A stretch of 64,000 bases of DNA. Origin: Phoronis australis. Lineage: Eukaryota; Phoronida; Phoronidae. The DNA is taken from NCBI GenBank assembly GCA_002633005.1, contig NMRA01000248.1, positions 496,274 through 560,273 on the forward strand, in the 5' to 3' direction. The position numbers and the translations under genes were made by a program. How positions within the stretch are numbered: position 1 is the stretch's first letter; each line of letters starts with the position of its first letter. The notes beneath the pieces are model-generated. The model ran no database searches, was not told where the DNA came from, and was given only the letters and a program-made list of their open reading frames with translations. Positions 38,501 to 53,500 of the stretch are shown piece after piece.

Positions 38501-41500
38501 GACCAAGCACGTTCAAGCAGTTCTGCAAGTTTGTATAGTAAGGTGCTGACAGTGAATGTAGAAATGCTGAAAAAGAGAAAGAACAGAAGGAAAGGCACAG
38601 GTGACAAAAAATCACAAGAGACAAAAAACAAACAAGTGATAAAAAGTCGAAGGCATGTGAAGAGATTTAGCGCAACAAAGACAAGTTCGGAAACCGTGAA
38701 ATGATGATGAACCATGTTCATCAGAGATTTACCATACAAACGTTTATTGTTAGATATTTAATGTTAACTGGTCTAATTATAATTTGAAATACAAACGTCT
38801 TTTTTTCTTAACTAAAATTGTTGTTTACAAAAGTCACATTTTTGATTGGCCTTATTCTGTTTTCCCATCTACAAGAAAGAGGACGACATGGTCACGACTT
38901 TAGGGCCTTAAAGAGAATGGCTGGCGTTTTCATACGTCTTGCAAAAACTCCGTCTGTGGATTGAAAACGATTTTTAACTGTGAGTACAGTTGAGTATTTG
39001 GGAGGATTTAATGTAATAACAAAAAGTTACGGAAAGAGATTGGTGGGTACGCCAACAAACCGACCAAGAGCTTACGTTCACGACTTCAGGTCCTCGGTGT
39101 GTATTCGGTGTTATTAAGCAGTGGTATCATAACACACTCTAGGTCACGTGAGAAACTTTATAATGCACACTTGATCACTTGGTATTAAACAGGATTCGCA
39201 GTCTACACTTTTCGCTTAAAGTAGGAAACTGGAAGTGGGAAATCCTTCGTCTACCAACAAAACTGTTGACTTACTTGATATTATTATTGTTTGGATAACC
39301 CACGACTGTTACAATAGGTAGTGTTACAGTGGTTGACGTCATTTCGTCCTTGTCTATCTTCGAAAGGTGAAGCCTTGGTACATCTGGATAATTATACGAG
39401 CTTGGTTTACTTCTTATAATTTACCTATGAAATACTGCACCTCTGACACTCATGTATAAAAACAGTACCGACGGCCTGACAAGAGAAGTAGGACCACGTC
39501 TACCACTTATCGTTGATTAACTTAAAAGTGTCACAACTCCAAAGCCAATATGACGGACATCCTCTGCATATGTAGTACAACATATTCTTTTTGATGTTTC
39601 CACGATAATACTTCAATGAAACAGTTACCGGTATGGAGCCCCCGATTTCAAGGGTCCAGAGGTGACTTAATTAACTATTAAACACACTGGGATATCCACC
39701 AAACTATTGAGATATCCAAGAATCCAAGTCTTTGAGCGTATTGATAAATATGTAACCATTCATATTCGATAGACGTCATACAAATGTATCGGCAAAAAAA
39801 TTCTGTTGTGAAAATTGTGCTCGTTGGCAGAAACGAAGCTCATTTCTTTCATTCACGAATATCTTGAAACGGACGTCTTTGTGCGAATCGTTTGAATAAA
39901 CGACCGTACAACAGCAATCGTTAGAGGGCAAGACGATCGCAAAGAATTTATAAAATAGGCTGTCCTGCCCCCTGTTAGCCAATTTCCGGAAATGAAATGG
40001 AATTGTTAACACTTTTGCGTGCTAGAAAAATGAAAGATGTGAAACCGGTGAGTGCATTGTGAATATTTACCAGACAAACTTGTCCAGCAGAATGTAGCCG
40101 CCGGTGGTCCAAAGCCAAGTGAAGTTCTCGCCGCCACTCGCATGGTATAACGTGTCCCTGGCTTCAGATCGGAGAGGACAAGCATCCGGATACTTGGTCC
40201 CACGGTCACTGGCAACAGACTTTCGTTTTCAGCATTTCCAGATATCTAAAAACAAATAACTCGTTGTGGTCGAAATACTTTTGTGGACTGTTATCAATGA
40301 GATAAAATTTGTTGCATAGATGTCATAAAAGTATCGGCGACACGGAAGAAACACAACACATATTAAGTTATCACTTAACGCCTGTTTGCCCTCCGTTCAC
40401 TTCTCAATGTTCCTCTTGCAGATCATTTCTACTGTATCATCTACTCAAACAACTGAATCATGCGTACAAACCACGACATTACGCAAGTTACGTACGAACA
40501 GAAATTTTACATAAGAACCACAAATTAATCGAACAAACAAATCAAATGCACAAAACATTAGAATGCGAAAAGTTTATTTTGCTTTCCCTTTGCATCATTT
40601 CTGTTCGTGATTTGTTCGTCTTTCAATTGTTCGATCGAATGATGCAGGGGTTCTGGCGGTCGCTTCGAAGCTCGCCCGATTGTCTAGCATCTATCGGACC
40701 AATTGACGAATGTCATTGTACTGTTGCGCATGCATTTCTCTGCGTCAGATCACGTGTTATTATCGCTCAATTTTATTGGTACCCACACACCAACAACTAG
40801 AAAGAGCTTGCTTACATCGTATCTCGAACGACACAGAAGTTATCTTCGCAGTTTGTTTTCCCCGTTTTGAAATTTTTGGAAGTACAAGGTATTGGACAAA
40901 AAAACCACATTACAACACGTGCGTGGAAATTGTCATCAAATAATCACAACTACCGATTTTCACTACCGTAATGTAAATATAGGAAGTCAACATACCATAT
41001 ATTGTGTTAAGAATCCATTTTTCCGACGTGGTTCAACCCAGTGAACAGTAAGTGAGTTTGGTGTTCTGTCCTTGCACAAAACGTAATCTGGCATTTCCGG
41101 AACTGAAAGTGATGCAAGCGTATTTGGCTTCTCCGTGAACATAACACACATGCGAGATACATGAACGAGAGAAAAGCGGTAAACATACAGTAATTGGCTT
41201 CTCCTCTGAACATAGCACACGTGCAAGGTACATAAACGAAGGACAAGCCGTATGCATGGAGAATTTTACTTTTCCTCTGAACAAAACATACGTGCAAGGT
41301 ACATAAAGAAGGGAAAACGGTATTAGATTTTACTGAATGGTCAGATCAATTCCTGACCCTCCAGTGAATTCAAAACATAAAATATCAAGCTGTGCCTGAA
41401 ATTGCCAAACATACGCCCATGGGCGTACTTTTCGTGGGCCAACTTTTGGAAATACCTGGTACACAAATCACTGTACGTGCTAAAGTGTTTGACATGCTAT

Positions 41501-44500
41501 GTAGATCGTGCGACTTTACACAGACCACGTGAAGCCATCAATAACGTAGGTTTAATAAATACCTCCCTCTTCAACAGTCTGATAAATGGAACTGCTCCAA
41601 CTGCCCCAGTGGGAAGTCTTTGCCCGAATCTGTAACACGGATATCACAAAATACACATCTCTTCTTCCCTCGTGAAATCGCACAAATCTCAAATTCATAA
41701 TATTGGCACTGAAATACTGTAAGTGATGACCGGGGAGATGATGTTAGCTTCATGATTGAAATCATTGATAAAGATGTCTTCCAATGATAGACAGCACTTG
41801 AAGGAACATCTGGATGGCTATGATATACATTTGTCAAAATGATGCTAACTATTATTCACATACTCTACCATCTATTATCTTATCACAGAAGTTACAAAAT
41901 GCACCGGAAGTCACCGCCTTGAACCAAAGTCCTCGTCTCACAACAAACCCCAACTCCTTTAAGTTATCACCTGGTTAGTGTTGAAGGAGTTGACCGTGTT
42001 TCCGACTCATTATGATGTTTCGAACATTAATCAGTCTAAAATCAAGTCAGACCTCATAGGAAGGCGATAAGAATGACGAGTTAACCTCACCCTAAACTCG
42101 TATGTGTTCTTGATCTTCAAGTTAAGAAGCTTCAAAGAAGAACAATCCGTACACGTGGTTACGTTGTTGTCATCAGTGTCGTTAAGACTTTGGTAATTAA
42201 GCTGATATTCCCGTATGACGCCGTTGGGGGGACACGGTGGCATCCATTCAATAATGGCGAATTTTGGGTTCATGTCGACCACACTTAGGTTCTTCGGTGA
42301 TGGTGGAGCTATATTGTTTTTGTAAAAACGATGAGATGAGGCACAGAATAAGACAACGATGGATAAGTTTAAATGACAAAAGACGGATGGATTTTTAGTA
42401 AAACTGCACATTGTAATTGTAAAGAGGCATTCGTAAACTACTTAGGAAATGCATACACCACCGACAGATAGTCATCATGTCGTGATTATGAATGATATTG
42501 ACTGTGACTTACATACGTGACAGAGGATTATATTTACAATTTGACGTTCGCTCCATGCAAGTTTAATATAATTCCAAACCATTGGGCAGCTTTTTGTTCT
42601 AATTAAAATATACATAGAATAGCTATGAACAGGTTGAAACTTCAGACACGTTCAGTGTATGATAAAGCATCGGCAAACGTGACCATCAAAACTAACACTT
42701 GAGTTCACTGGTAACATTCATCATCCGTTGAAACTTCATACTTTAGTACAAGCTTGGTAGCCACACGATTGGTAAATTTTCAGCCAAGTCTTTGGCAAAA
42801 ATTAATAGTCTCGGGCCCAGGTCTAGCGACGGCGAGTCTATTGACATATGAAAATTTAAATCTTACCACTTTCCTTAGTGATATTACGCATCCAAGCACT
42901 CCAAGGTCCAGCCCGCTCTCCATTTACGGCACGCAATCTGAAACTGTAGGTCACGTAGGGTTGGAGGCGGTCAAACTTTTTTGAAAATCCACTGGTTGAG
43001 TCGGAGAGAAACTCCTTAGAAAGACAAGATGAGGCTTGTCTTTTTAGTTGCCATTCAAAGTTTCGAACATGCCCATTACGTGATGAGCAGGGTAGACTTG
43101 GCCAGATGAACCTCAAGGTGTTAGTGGAACGTTCTGAAATCCTGACTTTTGTCGGTGGTTCAGATGGTTCTGAAATCAAAATGTAATCACCAAACATCAA
43201 CAGCTTGTCAAATACATTATTTGTTTGAATGGTTCACAATACCAGAGCAGCCTTACAGTCCCATCGACACGTATTGCTATACAGAAAAGTAATACGACAC
43301 CAATTCATTTAGTTTCGAGAAAAAGCAGGAAGTATCACCGTCAATCAATAAACGTATGCATTTATACATTTCTGAGTTTCAATTTCAACAACTATAATTT
43401 TCAAACTCATCCACCTAAAGCTAAAGAGGGATTTATCTATTTTGTTTAAGACTTCTCTTGTCATTTGAACAGACTGGACGAATTAACGATTATTTCAGAA
43501 GTTACTGAAAGAAATAAAGTACTGCAATAATGTTTACATCTCAACATCATCTACTAACCGTAACTATGTGTATCCATGGTTACTGTTTCCTCCTCTCCAT
43601 CCAACTTTTCCGTTCTAGCTCGTACACTAATTTTGTAACGTGAGTACGGACGTAGGTTGTCCAATGAAGTTGTTAGTTCAGTAGTGGTGGCCGTCTTGGT
43701 GTCCTCTGATGGTTGGTCTGCAGTACCGCACGCTAGCACTTTGATGAGCCTGCACTGGATTATGTAGCTTTTCACAGGACACCCGTTGTTAACTGGTGCT
43801 GCCCATGTTAGGTTGATTGTAGCATGCGTGATTGATGAGCTTACCAAAGTCCTTACTTTGTTGGCCTCTAGAGAAAAAGAATACCTTAAATGAATTTCAG
43901 TTAACCACTTTAGCTTCATTAAATTGTGTGTTTTATGGATCAAGCAGGTAAAAATATTTCAGAGTTAATTCACCGCATCGACAGAGAAATATATAACAAA
44001 TAGACCAGATTTAAAAGAGAGCTTCAGTGGGTCAACTAGTCATTGACCAATAAATAAGACAATGTTTTCATAAAAGTATCAAACCATCAACACCTACTCC
44101 TGGAACCAAAACAGCCTACAATGTGAGCATGAATTAAAATCATAGAATAACTTATTCGGAAGAGATTTTTATATTTAAAATTATTAATGTAATATTTACA
44201 ATGATGGTAGCCCCAATCAGTTCACACTGCTTTCCATGGGGGCCCTCAGAAATATACAAAAGATTTCAAAATAAGCTAAACATATTTTACCAGAACTTCT
44301 AGACAGAATGATTTGACATTTGAGTGAAACGCTTGTCACAATAAAATATCACATCACATCAGTCAAAATTAAGTCCAATTCAGTGAAGCGCTATTGCATC
44401 CAGCCTCACCCGGATACGGCGCAAGATTACATACAGAAGGTGACTAGAATTATCTTTTTATTGGAGTTTTCTACAACCAAGTCCGTGGCGTGCATTGGAA

Positions 44501-47500
44501 AAATGTCAGTAACGAGACAAAAAGTCAAGTCCCCGAGCTATCTGTTAGCGATTTTTCGCAAGCCGACACGGACATGCAAACGGATTACGTACAGGTAGTT
44601 GGATCGGACGTAATATTGTCTGAAGTTGACTGTGGGTTATTTTGAAAAAGATCTTTGAAAGATAACCCTAATGCGAAGTATTTTTTCCAATTATTAACAA
44701 ATATGTTAAGAAACTCATGTTTCAATGAATTTTGATGTAGGTTGGAAATCATTGAAATCAACATCACCCCTCTTTCAAACAGAAAATTAAATATATTTCT
44801 TCAAAATCACTGGATAAAATTTAGAACGTCGGAAGGGGATTAGCCACAATCCTTAAAGAGGAAACGTTACTGCACGCAGCCCTTAATCTACCCTCTGACA
44901 TAGCGCCACCTACTGAAAAGTGAACCTGTGGAAACATCATGAGCGACACACAGAATTCCCTGTGTGTGCATCAGTGCGCATGCTTGGTCGGAAGTTTACA
45001 TGGCCACAACTTGCACGCGGCCTTCATGCACTGTACTTCTTTGGGCTTAAGCCAATGATCGGGGATCCCTTGATTTTGTTTACTTCGATCATTGCCCGTT
45101 TGATAAATTCAACTATGTAAGTCAAAGGTGGTCTCCATACTACTTAACAGTAAACTGAAAAGGGTTTCCCAGATTTCAACCAATAGGAATGGCTGAATAT
45201 TATGACGTCGGTCAAGCCACATTAAATAACATTTCACAGTGCTGCCTTTCGTAGTATTGCGAAAAAGTGTACACTTAGTCTTTATTGCGTCTGGAAGAGG
45301 CCCTTAATTGGGCAACACTAAGAAATTGAAATTTCGACCGAAAGTTTATGGAGACCTGTGAAATCTATATTGTATGCTTGGCTCCATCAACTACGTCCAG
45401 ATACGAATAGGACGAGTAATAGTGTTCCTTGACCTGAAGCAAGGTGTAGTTACATCAACACAAAGTATGAGAGCATTAAAACATATTGAGCATGTTGAAC
45501 TGAACAGATTTATTGAACTTGGAGATTTTGAGAAAGGTGTATTCCAGCTGACAGTATTTAACTGAAACAACAAGAATGGCTGAAACTGAATCGACAAACA
45601 TCATCAACAACAACGTCACCAGGGGGATGTTTGTGTACCAGCTAAAACGTAAAGAGGGCAACACAAGTTTGAATAATGTCAACGAGAAAAACACCACCAA
45701 AATAAAAAGAATCGAAATACCCACTTTTTTCGAGACTGGTAGTCGAATTCTCCTGTGAGACGTCCGAGTCAAAGTCTTTGTTGTGTGCTTGTATTTTGAA
45801 TGCCCACTCAGTGCAAGCTTTGGAGACGAAAGTTCTTTCCACTGTGCTGGACTGTATATTAGCTTCTCTTTCCCAGTGGGGCTGTATACTGTTTTTGTAG
45901 TACAGGGTGTATGTGCCTACTTCGTCGCATCGCCAATCAGGCACCTGTAACGTTGAATGACCGGTGACTCATACAAAATGAAGGACCTCTTTTGGAAACG
46001 ATTTCCTTATGAAAACTTAGTTCAAGTTGTTTTCCAAATGAAATATGGACAATAAGGACTCGGCAAACGAGAATCCAAAAATGCTAAGAAGCTACGATAG
46101 GAAATGAAGTGGTAGCTTGAATGACAGTTTGACACAAATGAAATAGTAGCAAGCGACATCTATAGGCTCCAAAATCAAAGTTACTTTCCTGATCAACTTA
46201 CATTCCACACGACGCGAATTTCGTTTGATTTCGAGGTCAGACGTAGGACTGGAAGTTGTGGAACTGAAATTGTCAAATGTTGAGAAACTAAACCCCAGTG
46301 TGTATGTTTCTGAGTTTTCTTTTAATTTACCAAGAAAATATCGTTTGTTGGCAAATAAAAATATTGCTCGTGGGCAACTGCATAGCGAATTCTTTTAAAA
46401 GACGTGTTCACGTTATAACGACAGAGGTCCCCATTAGACACATACGAGGTAAAGAAATGACGTCAAAGAATATGAAGCCTGCAAGTCAGATTCAATGTCT
46501 GGCGCAGTTGTTTAAAGCATTACTTTTCCTACGAAATCCACTTAGATCTATGTGTATCCATGAATTCCAAACATATTATTTCAACAGCTTACGCCCACAC
46601 GCTAATGCTCCGGAAGTGGCATTTCCCACGACATTGTTGTGGAGCTTTATTCTGATCCTTATTTGGTATTGGTTTGTGACGTCTGTCGATGGAATTGTAA
46701 ACGTCGTGACGGCATTGTCAACATCTTTACTCTGTGTCCACTCAGACAATGTCGCTAATTTATATTCCACAATGTACTTGTGAACTGGTCCAGCACCATG
46801 GTCAGTTCTGTTTGACCACAGACGCCAAGTCACAGTTATTTCAGTACGGCTCCGAGATATAGTAGGTGGATGGGAAAGACGAGCGACTTCTGCAAAAAAA
46901 GACCCTCAGTTACGGACACAATTACCGCTGTAACAACCAATCAATCGATTTGCAAGGGAACGTCAATCTCATGTTCTGCACTTTATGAAACTTAAATAAA
47001 CATAAGCGTGACTTTTGGGAGAAACGTAAGAAACGTTGAACGTGAGAATGTAGAAAACGGATCTTAAGGTTAAATAATAAAAGAACTTATCGACGCGTCT
47101 TTGAATTAAGCCACAATGATGCTTACTCACTGAAAGCCGAAGCGTCACAAGAATTATTACACTTTTTAATATTTACCAACCTACCTTTGATTGGATCACG
47201 TGACCATATCTTTCTAGTAAAATTTAGCAAAAAGAACACATTGATACTAAAACAGCGGAGACAATAGCACTAGTAAATTCATTGGATACACAAATAAATA
47301 AAAATGTTCAAGATGAAAGTTCATTTTACGCAAGTTTTGATTTTTTTCGTAGAAATCATTCAAGTCCGATAGTACCTTATGCAAAAGTGGAACACATTAA
47401 AAACAACCCTTTACAGAGTTTTGAAGAATAGATCCTAAACCATACAGAGTGCCTTGAAAGGGTCATATTAATCACTTTCTAAGTATGATGTTCAGAAGAC

Positions 47501-50500
47501 AGAAGACGTGGACATTTTTCTAGCGTCGTACACATTCTACATAATTATTGAAGTAAATCTTCGAATATGACTTAGAGGTTAACTTGACTGTTAAATTTTG
47601 TTATCCTACCAGTTTTACAATATGGCATCTTATATCCCTCCTGGCATGACGTGCACTCTCCTCTGAACTTGTCACATGGTCCACTCAGACAGTGACCACA
47701 TGCCTGAAGGCAGTCGGCACCATAGTAGTTGTCTGGACATTCTGGAATACACACAAACAATGCACTTTAAATCGACAAGCCCCATAATAACAGTAAACTC
47801 CATGTCTGAGTAATACTGTACGTTGCAAATATTTTAGAAAAATTTTACTCGTCCATATAGTCTTTCGATGAGACTCCAAACAGACAAGGTTATCTGTGNT
47901 GATCACAAACAATCAACTGAACTATTAAATCTTACCTTGATCACAGCCAATCAACTGACATATCAAATCTTACCTTGACCACATCCAATCAACTGACATA
48001 TTAAATCTTACCTTGATCACATCCAATTCCTTTAAAGCCAGTAGCACACGAGCATCCGTACGGGTCTATGGTACATACTTGTCGGTATCTACATCCTGTG
48101 TCTACGTCATCAGAACACTGCGAGGCGCAGTCATATCCAAATTTGTTTGGACCACATGCTGAAAGTTTATACCTTATGTAAAGCATTATAAGACAAGATA
48201 CAACTAGTTATCAATCCTTGCAGCATACACTAGGTCCACCTAAGAATTTGCCGCAAAGGCATTGTTTGAGTACCTTATGAGTTTTATAGAAGCAGGAAAT
48301 TTCCTTGGTGAGCGAAAAAGTTCGGTGCTGATGTCCATGTTAACGCTTGATTTTTGGCCTTTTCAGGTCACATACACATTAGTGTTATCGTAGAAAAGCT
48401 TGTTATTTATCTTACTTTTTTGAAAAAAAAACACGAAATTTTGACCCAAATCCAAACTCGAAACAAATTTGAAGAGTTGAGAGCTATTTCAGCCTTTGTC
48501 ATGACTTCAGGTCCACTAGCTGCACTGTTTATTCTACTTCGACTGGTTTTACATTGAGAAACGGGATTGGAGAGGTAATATTTCTGCTATCTTCAGTATA
48601 TCGGCAGCGTTACCCCATCTTCACGAATGGAGGTTGCTGTGCTCGTGTACCCCGTTGCATACCGGTCTATGAGTTTTTTAGTTCGCTATGTTTACCCGTA
48701 TTTTTGTAAAGGTTCTATAGACAAAATAATACACTCAAACACACATACATTCACAAGTCAAAGTACTTTTGCAGGCTTCAGCGAACGTGAAGATCGTTTT
48801 ATTCACCATTGCATCACCAAGTAAAATCCCCACAAGCCAGTTGACGAGGGTAGGTTTGAAAATTACTTGTACCTTCGGAACAGGACCTCCCCTTGAATCC
48901 TGGAGCACAGATGCACTCGCCGGTTATATCATGACATATCCCGCCATTGAGACAACTAGGACAGTCGTATTCACACAGTCCGCCATACTTTCCGTCTGGG
49001 CAAACTGAAAAATGTTTAAAGAAAAACTCGCACTAGAAGACATTCCACTGATATTTGCGAACAAAGATGAGAATATGATGTACCATAAAGACAGGTATTG
49101 AGGCCCAAGAGCCTAAATGTGAAGTTGCGGTTGTTACCAGAAATAGGAGCACACACTTGTATTTAGTGAAACTGAAGAGTACAGACATTCCTAAAATATT
49201 TTGAGAGTATAACATGACGTGACCTTTACAAAATGGCAGATATATTAAGACTAGACAAAAGCCGTACGAATATGACCCACGGCAAACCTTAGTTTATGGT
49301 TGAGCACAAATGCCCAGATGAATAAAATATTCTCGAAGAAACTTGAGATACGAATAATTTCGGACATGGGAAAATATGCTGTAGTAGAACCACTCAATAC
49401 CTTTCTCGCACTAGCAGTTGACTTGTGAACGGCATGGCGGCAAAAACATTAAAAACAGCGTTCTGAAGTTTCGTGAGCACGACACTGCTCAAAGACAACA
49501 AATTCGTTTAATCAAAATTGAAGTTAAGGATCGTCATTTTAAGCTAATTAATGTTTTTCAACTAACGATAGGCTCACACGATGCGAACATTGTTGGGAAT
49601 GTTATCATCCTGGACATCTCAGGTATTTTCGTAGCCTCAAAGTCCCCAGCTTTATCTGCGAATGCGTGGACTTCAGTCACATGGAAACTCGCGTGACTTT
49701 CTAACTGGCGATAGATTGGCCGCATTATTGAAGCTCGCAAATAGGCGGATAACTGTCACCCCAGAAAGGAAATTCGATGATTTCTCAGGTGCTCCGACAT
49801 GGCATGATCATCCTTACAAAAAGTTCAACTGACATGATGCGCGAACTAATGTCACGTGACCCACTCCGTGCATATACGCCACTCCCATGTGTCCCCCAGT
49901 ATCCTGTATTAGTTCGTAGCCTGTTGTCAGGAAGCTTGACATTCTCACAAATATGGGCAACATGTATTCCACGGAATGTCTTCTTCGAGACAAATAGATA
50001 GACAAGATATATAATAAGCGCGATTGAGTTACACATTGTTCCAACTCCGCAGAGAAGTGTTACTGCCACATTACGTATGTTATCTATGATTGCACTGCCC
50101 GGCTTTGAAAACGTTCTAGTGACAGTGGCCTGGTGGCAGTGATACGAACTATGTACATATTACATGGACGGAACATTCGAAATGACGGAGAAAGAATGAC
50201 TAGCCACTTCAGTGCCCGGATGTGTGAAACAGTTCCAGCATAGGCTCAACTTTGTCCCTTTTATGTTCAGCGTACAGTATTTGGGAAACTTGTTTACCCC
50301 CTGCAGTTTATTGGTCTCTAACTTTTACCAGTTCTGCGTTTACTTATAATACTGTCGATAAACACATCTGTCCACATTTCAATGAACAGGAGTCAAATCC
50401 TTAAATTAGGGAATGTTGTATAGAAATATCCATTTGATTTTCTATATTATCAAGAATGAAACGTACACGTTATTGAATTAGCGAGTGTAACAGTTGCTGA

Positions 50501-53500
50501 AAGTGTCTTAGAAGCTCATCGCAAGTTGAGGCTTCGCAGCACTGGCTGAAGCGTAAAACAGACATTATGTCGGACGTTTTTTTGAGTAGGCTTGTGAACG
50601 TACGGTCGAGATTATTAAAGCGATTAACTCGAACCAGTCTTCAGTCTATCGTCGCACCGAAAGCTATTAGCACCGGTTGATAACCATCTGCGNCACACAC
50701 ACACGAGGAAAAACGTGTCATACTGATTCGCACACGATGTAGGCCTACAAAACCTAGATGTATAAAAACTGTTTTGAATGACCAAGGCACGGGTTTTCCA
50801 CACTATCACTAAAGGTTGGCATACGTGTACGGGCCATTCCGGATTCACATGACTGTACCCCGTGATCTTTTTTTTAATTGCAGGCGGTCTGATACACGTT
50901 GTATCAGACGTGCGCAGGCCTCGCATGTGGGCCCATTGCACTGATCACCTGGAAATACTGTTATGCTTTATTGATATATGGTTAAAACCGAGCTGAGGGG
51001 CTAGAAACCTGGCTCAAGGGTTTAGCAGTGTGACCTGGTGGGACTTGAACCCACGACCTCGAGTAAAGAAAGTGGGCACTTATCAACCAGGCCACACTGC
51101 CTCCTCCCCCTTGATCTTTATTCAGATCGCAAATTAAACGAATAACAATTTTCAAACGCATTCTGGCAAACCCTAACTTCGTGTTGTGTGAACCTAGCTC
51201 TAAAGATTATCAGTGACGTCATTCTAAAACAAGTCTGCCTATTTTACGTTTACAACTCATTAGAATCAGAATCAACTGACATGCGATGTTTTCTGGCGCG
51301 AACGTAAACAGTAATATAGCAATTTCCTATGCTGTTCGGGGGAAATTTAATGACACGTTCGAAGATTTGCGTTCGGATACGTCACTGGGGTTCAGTGAAA
51401 TAAATATCAACTTCGCTCAAAACAATTCACTGTTGGAACTGAAAGTCGTTGACAATATGTAATCAAAATTACAAATCTGACGTAAGTTTAGTCTCCGAAT
51501 CACCCATGATCTTACAAGCTACAGTCTTGATTTTTTTATTTTTTTTTCAAGCTGCAGTTTTATTAACATAGCTAAAAATACTAGAAATCATTCAAAGGTC
51601 CAACCTAATTATTTTCAAGATTTACAAGCTTCTGACTCACCTCGCACAATGAGTCTGAAAATGCCTTTGATCTCCTGTGTGTTGCCTTGCTCAGTATAAA
51701 CGGTGTACACTCCTCCGTGACCCAACTCAACACTATCAATCGTCGGTTTTTGTTGGCCGGTCCAAAAGCTTGAGCCATCTATTAAAAACGATCCACCGTC
51801 CTTCTGCCATTTTACCCCACGCGATGAACCTTTGAAGTTGAATTGAACATTGCGAGCTCCAACACTTGTCCGTTGTGTTAGCTGATCTGACAAAAAGATC
51901 CAAAAACCGTCCAATTAAGAGTACAGAGGAATTGTAAATAAAGACTATCAGAACAACATAGACACAGTTACAATAGCGCCATACTTGATTTCATGTGAAA
52001 AGTAAAATAAGAAAACAACACAGAATACATGAAATAACAGACCAGTTCTACAGAATTTTTACTGAGACCACTATAAATGTGATATTGCATTGCTCTTTAC
52101 CCGGATTGGAGAAGATTTCTGGGCCTTATAAGTTGTCTTGTCACACATGTCATTTTATGTGACGAGCATATTCTTAAGTACTACTGAAATGTCACTTCTT
52201 TCATAACCCGGGAATCATTTCTCATCGCAGGTAAGACAGTTTTATGGCTGAAAATGGAGTACCTCGGTTTATCAGCACGTAGGCACAGCGTGGGGCAACG
52301 TAAGCTCGATGTACTCTGGGGAGGTCACATGATTCAGAAATATCGACCCTTACCTTGGGTACACAGCGGGACGCTGCACAGTTGCCACCGTTTATTACTA
52401 TCTATCGTGTAACACCATGGCCATTTTTCTCCTCCTTCATTTCTACAATAGTTTTCCTTGAAGCCATATTTCTCTGCATCGTGTTTGTGTGGGCTCTGGG
52501 AATCCCATCGTTGGCAGGTCAAATCATTCTCTGTTTTGTTACGGCGACCTCTGTAGGTCAATCCCAATGCGTTTTCTTTACAATCTCCTGGAAACTATGA
52601 CTTTTTAATGATTTGTTTAAAATTGATACATTACCGTTCGTGTCTGTAAAGAAAACGAAGTGTAAGTGGTGACATCAACATGAGCTGCATACGGTAACTT
52701 CTCAAATAATAGATATAAATTGGAACAAGCTGGAACACAGTTACACGCTTCTGAAAATGTATTGTATATTAACTTACACAGCTCCATTTCCACGCCGCAT
52801 AATAAATATTAAATTCATTACCACATGTCAAAGTATTCATCTGAAAAAATGATGGTAATTGGCACACCCTCTAGTGGCAGATGAATGATGTGCAAAAATT
52901 TAATAAGGAAAGATCCCGGATTAAACTTGCAATTTCACCAGTTTATATTTTGACATGTCGAGCAAGCAGTGGAATGGAAACTGAGGTGAAAATAAATGAT
53001 CAACAATTTGAATTTAAGAGGTTTTTATTTCGGTACGATTGGTATTTGATTGATCCGCCACCAAATGTCAAGCCCTACATGCAATCAATATTGGAATTGA
53101 CAGGCGTTCAGGTAGCATAATACATAAACCAGAATGCGCTATACGGTAGTTGATAGTGGATAAAGGTGTGATGCGGTTTTCTTACTATTTGTCAAGTTTG
53201 TCCCATACAATCATAGGTGAAGACCCTGACCAATGTATTATATCTACTCCTCGTGTAACCATTAGACAATGATGTCACGTTGCTTGATTTGCACTACTTG
53301 ATACAACCAACATCTTGCGTGAGGTCTGATATGAAGTTAGACACGCGGGTTTGACTGAACTGTTTAGCCACAGCAAATCGTCTGTTGGTTGGAGAGGTTC
53401 AAATTCGTCCATCTTTGATCGTTTTTCAGCTTTTGGTCTACCTGTTCTCACTCAGTTCCTCAAGTCACTTGGCGCTAACCGTAATGCCATATGTCTGCAC

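Noticed and set aside
41571-41837. Minus-strand frame with '[15 protein letters not shown]', considered as the end of FN3-5
   Set aside because: It would duplicate the F strand after 'NTYEFR'; the exon at 41563-41629 in another frame gives the correct '[12 protein letters not shown]' ending and phase.
51025-51100. Functional tRNA gene on the minus strand
   Set aside because: The B-box arm is displaced and the anticodon arm does not fold normally, so it is treated as tRNA-derived repeat.
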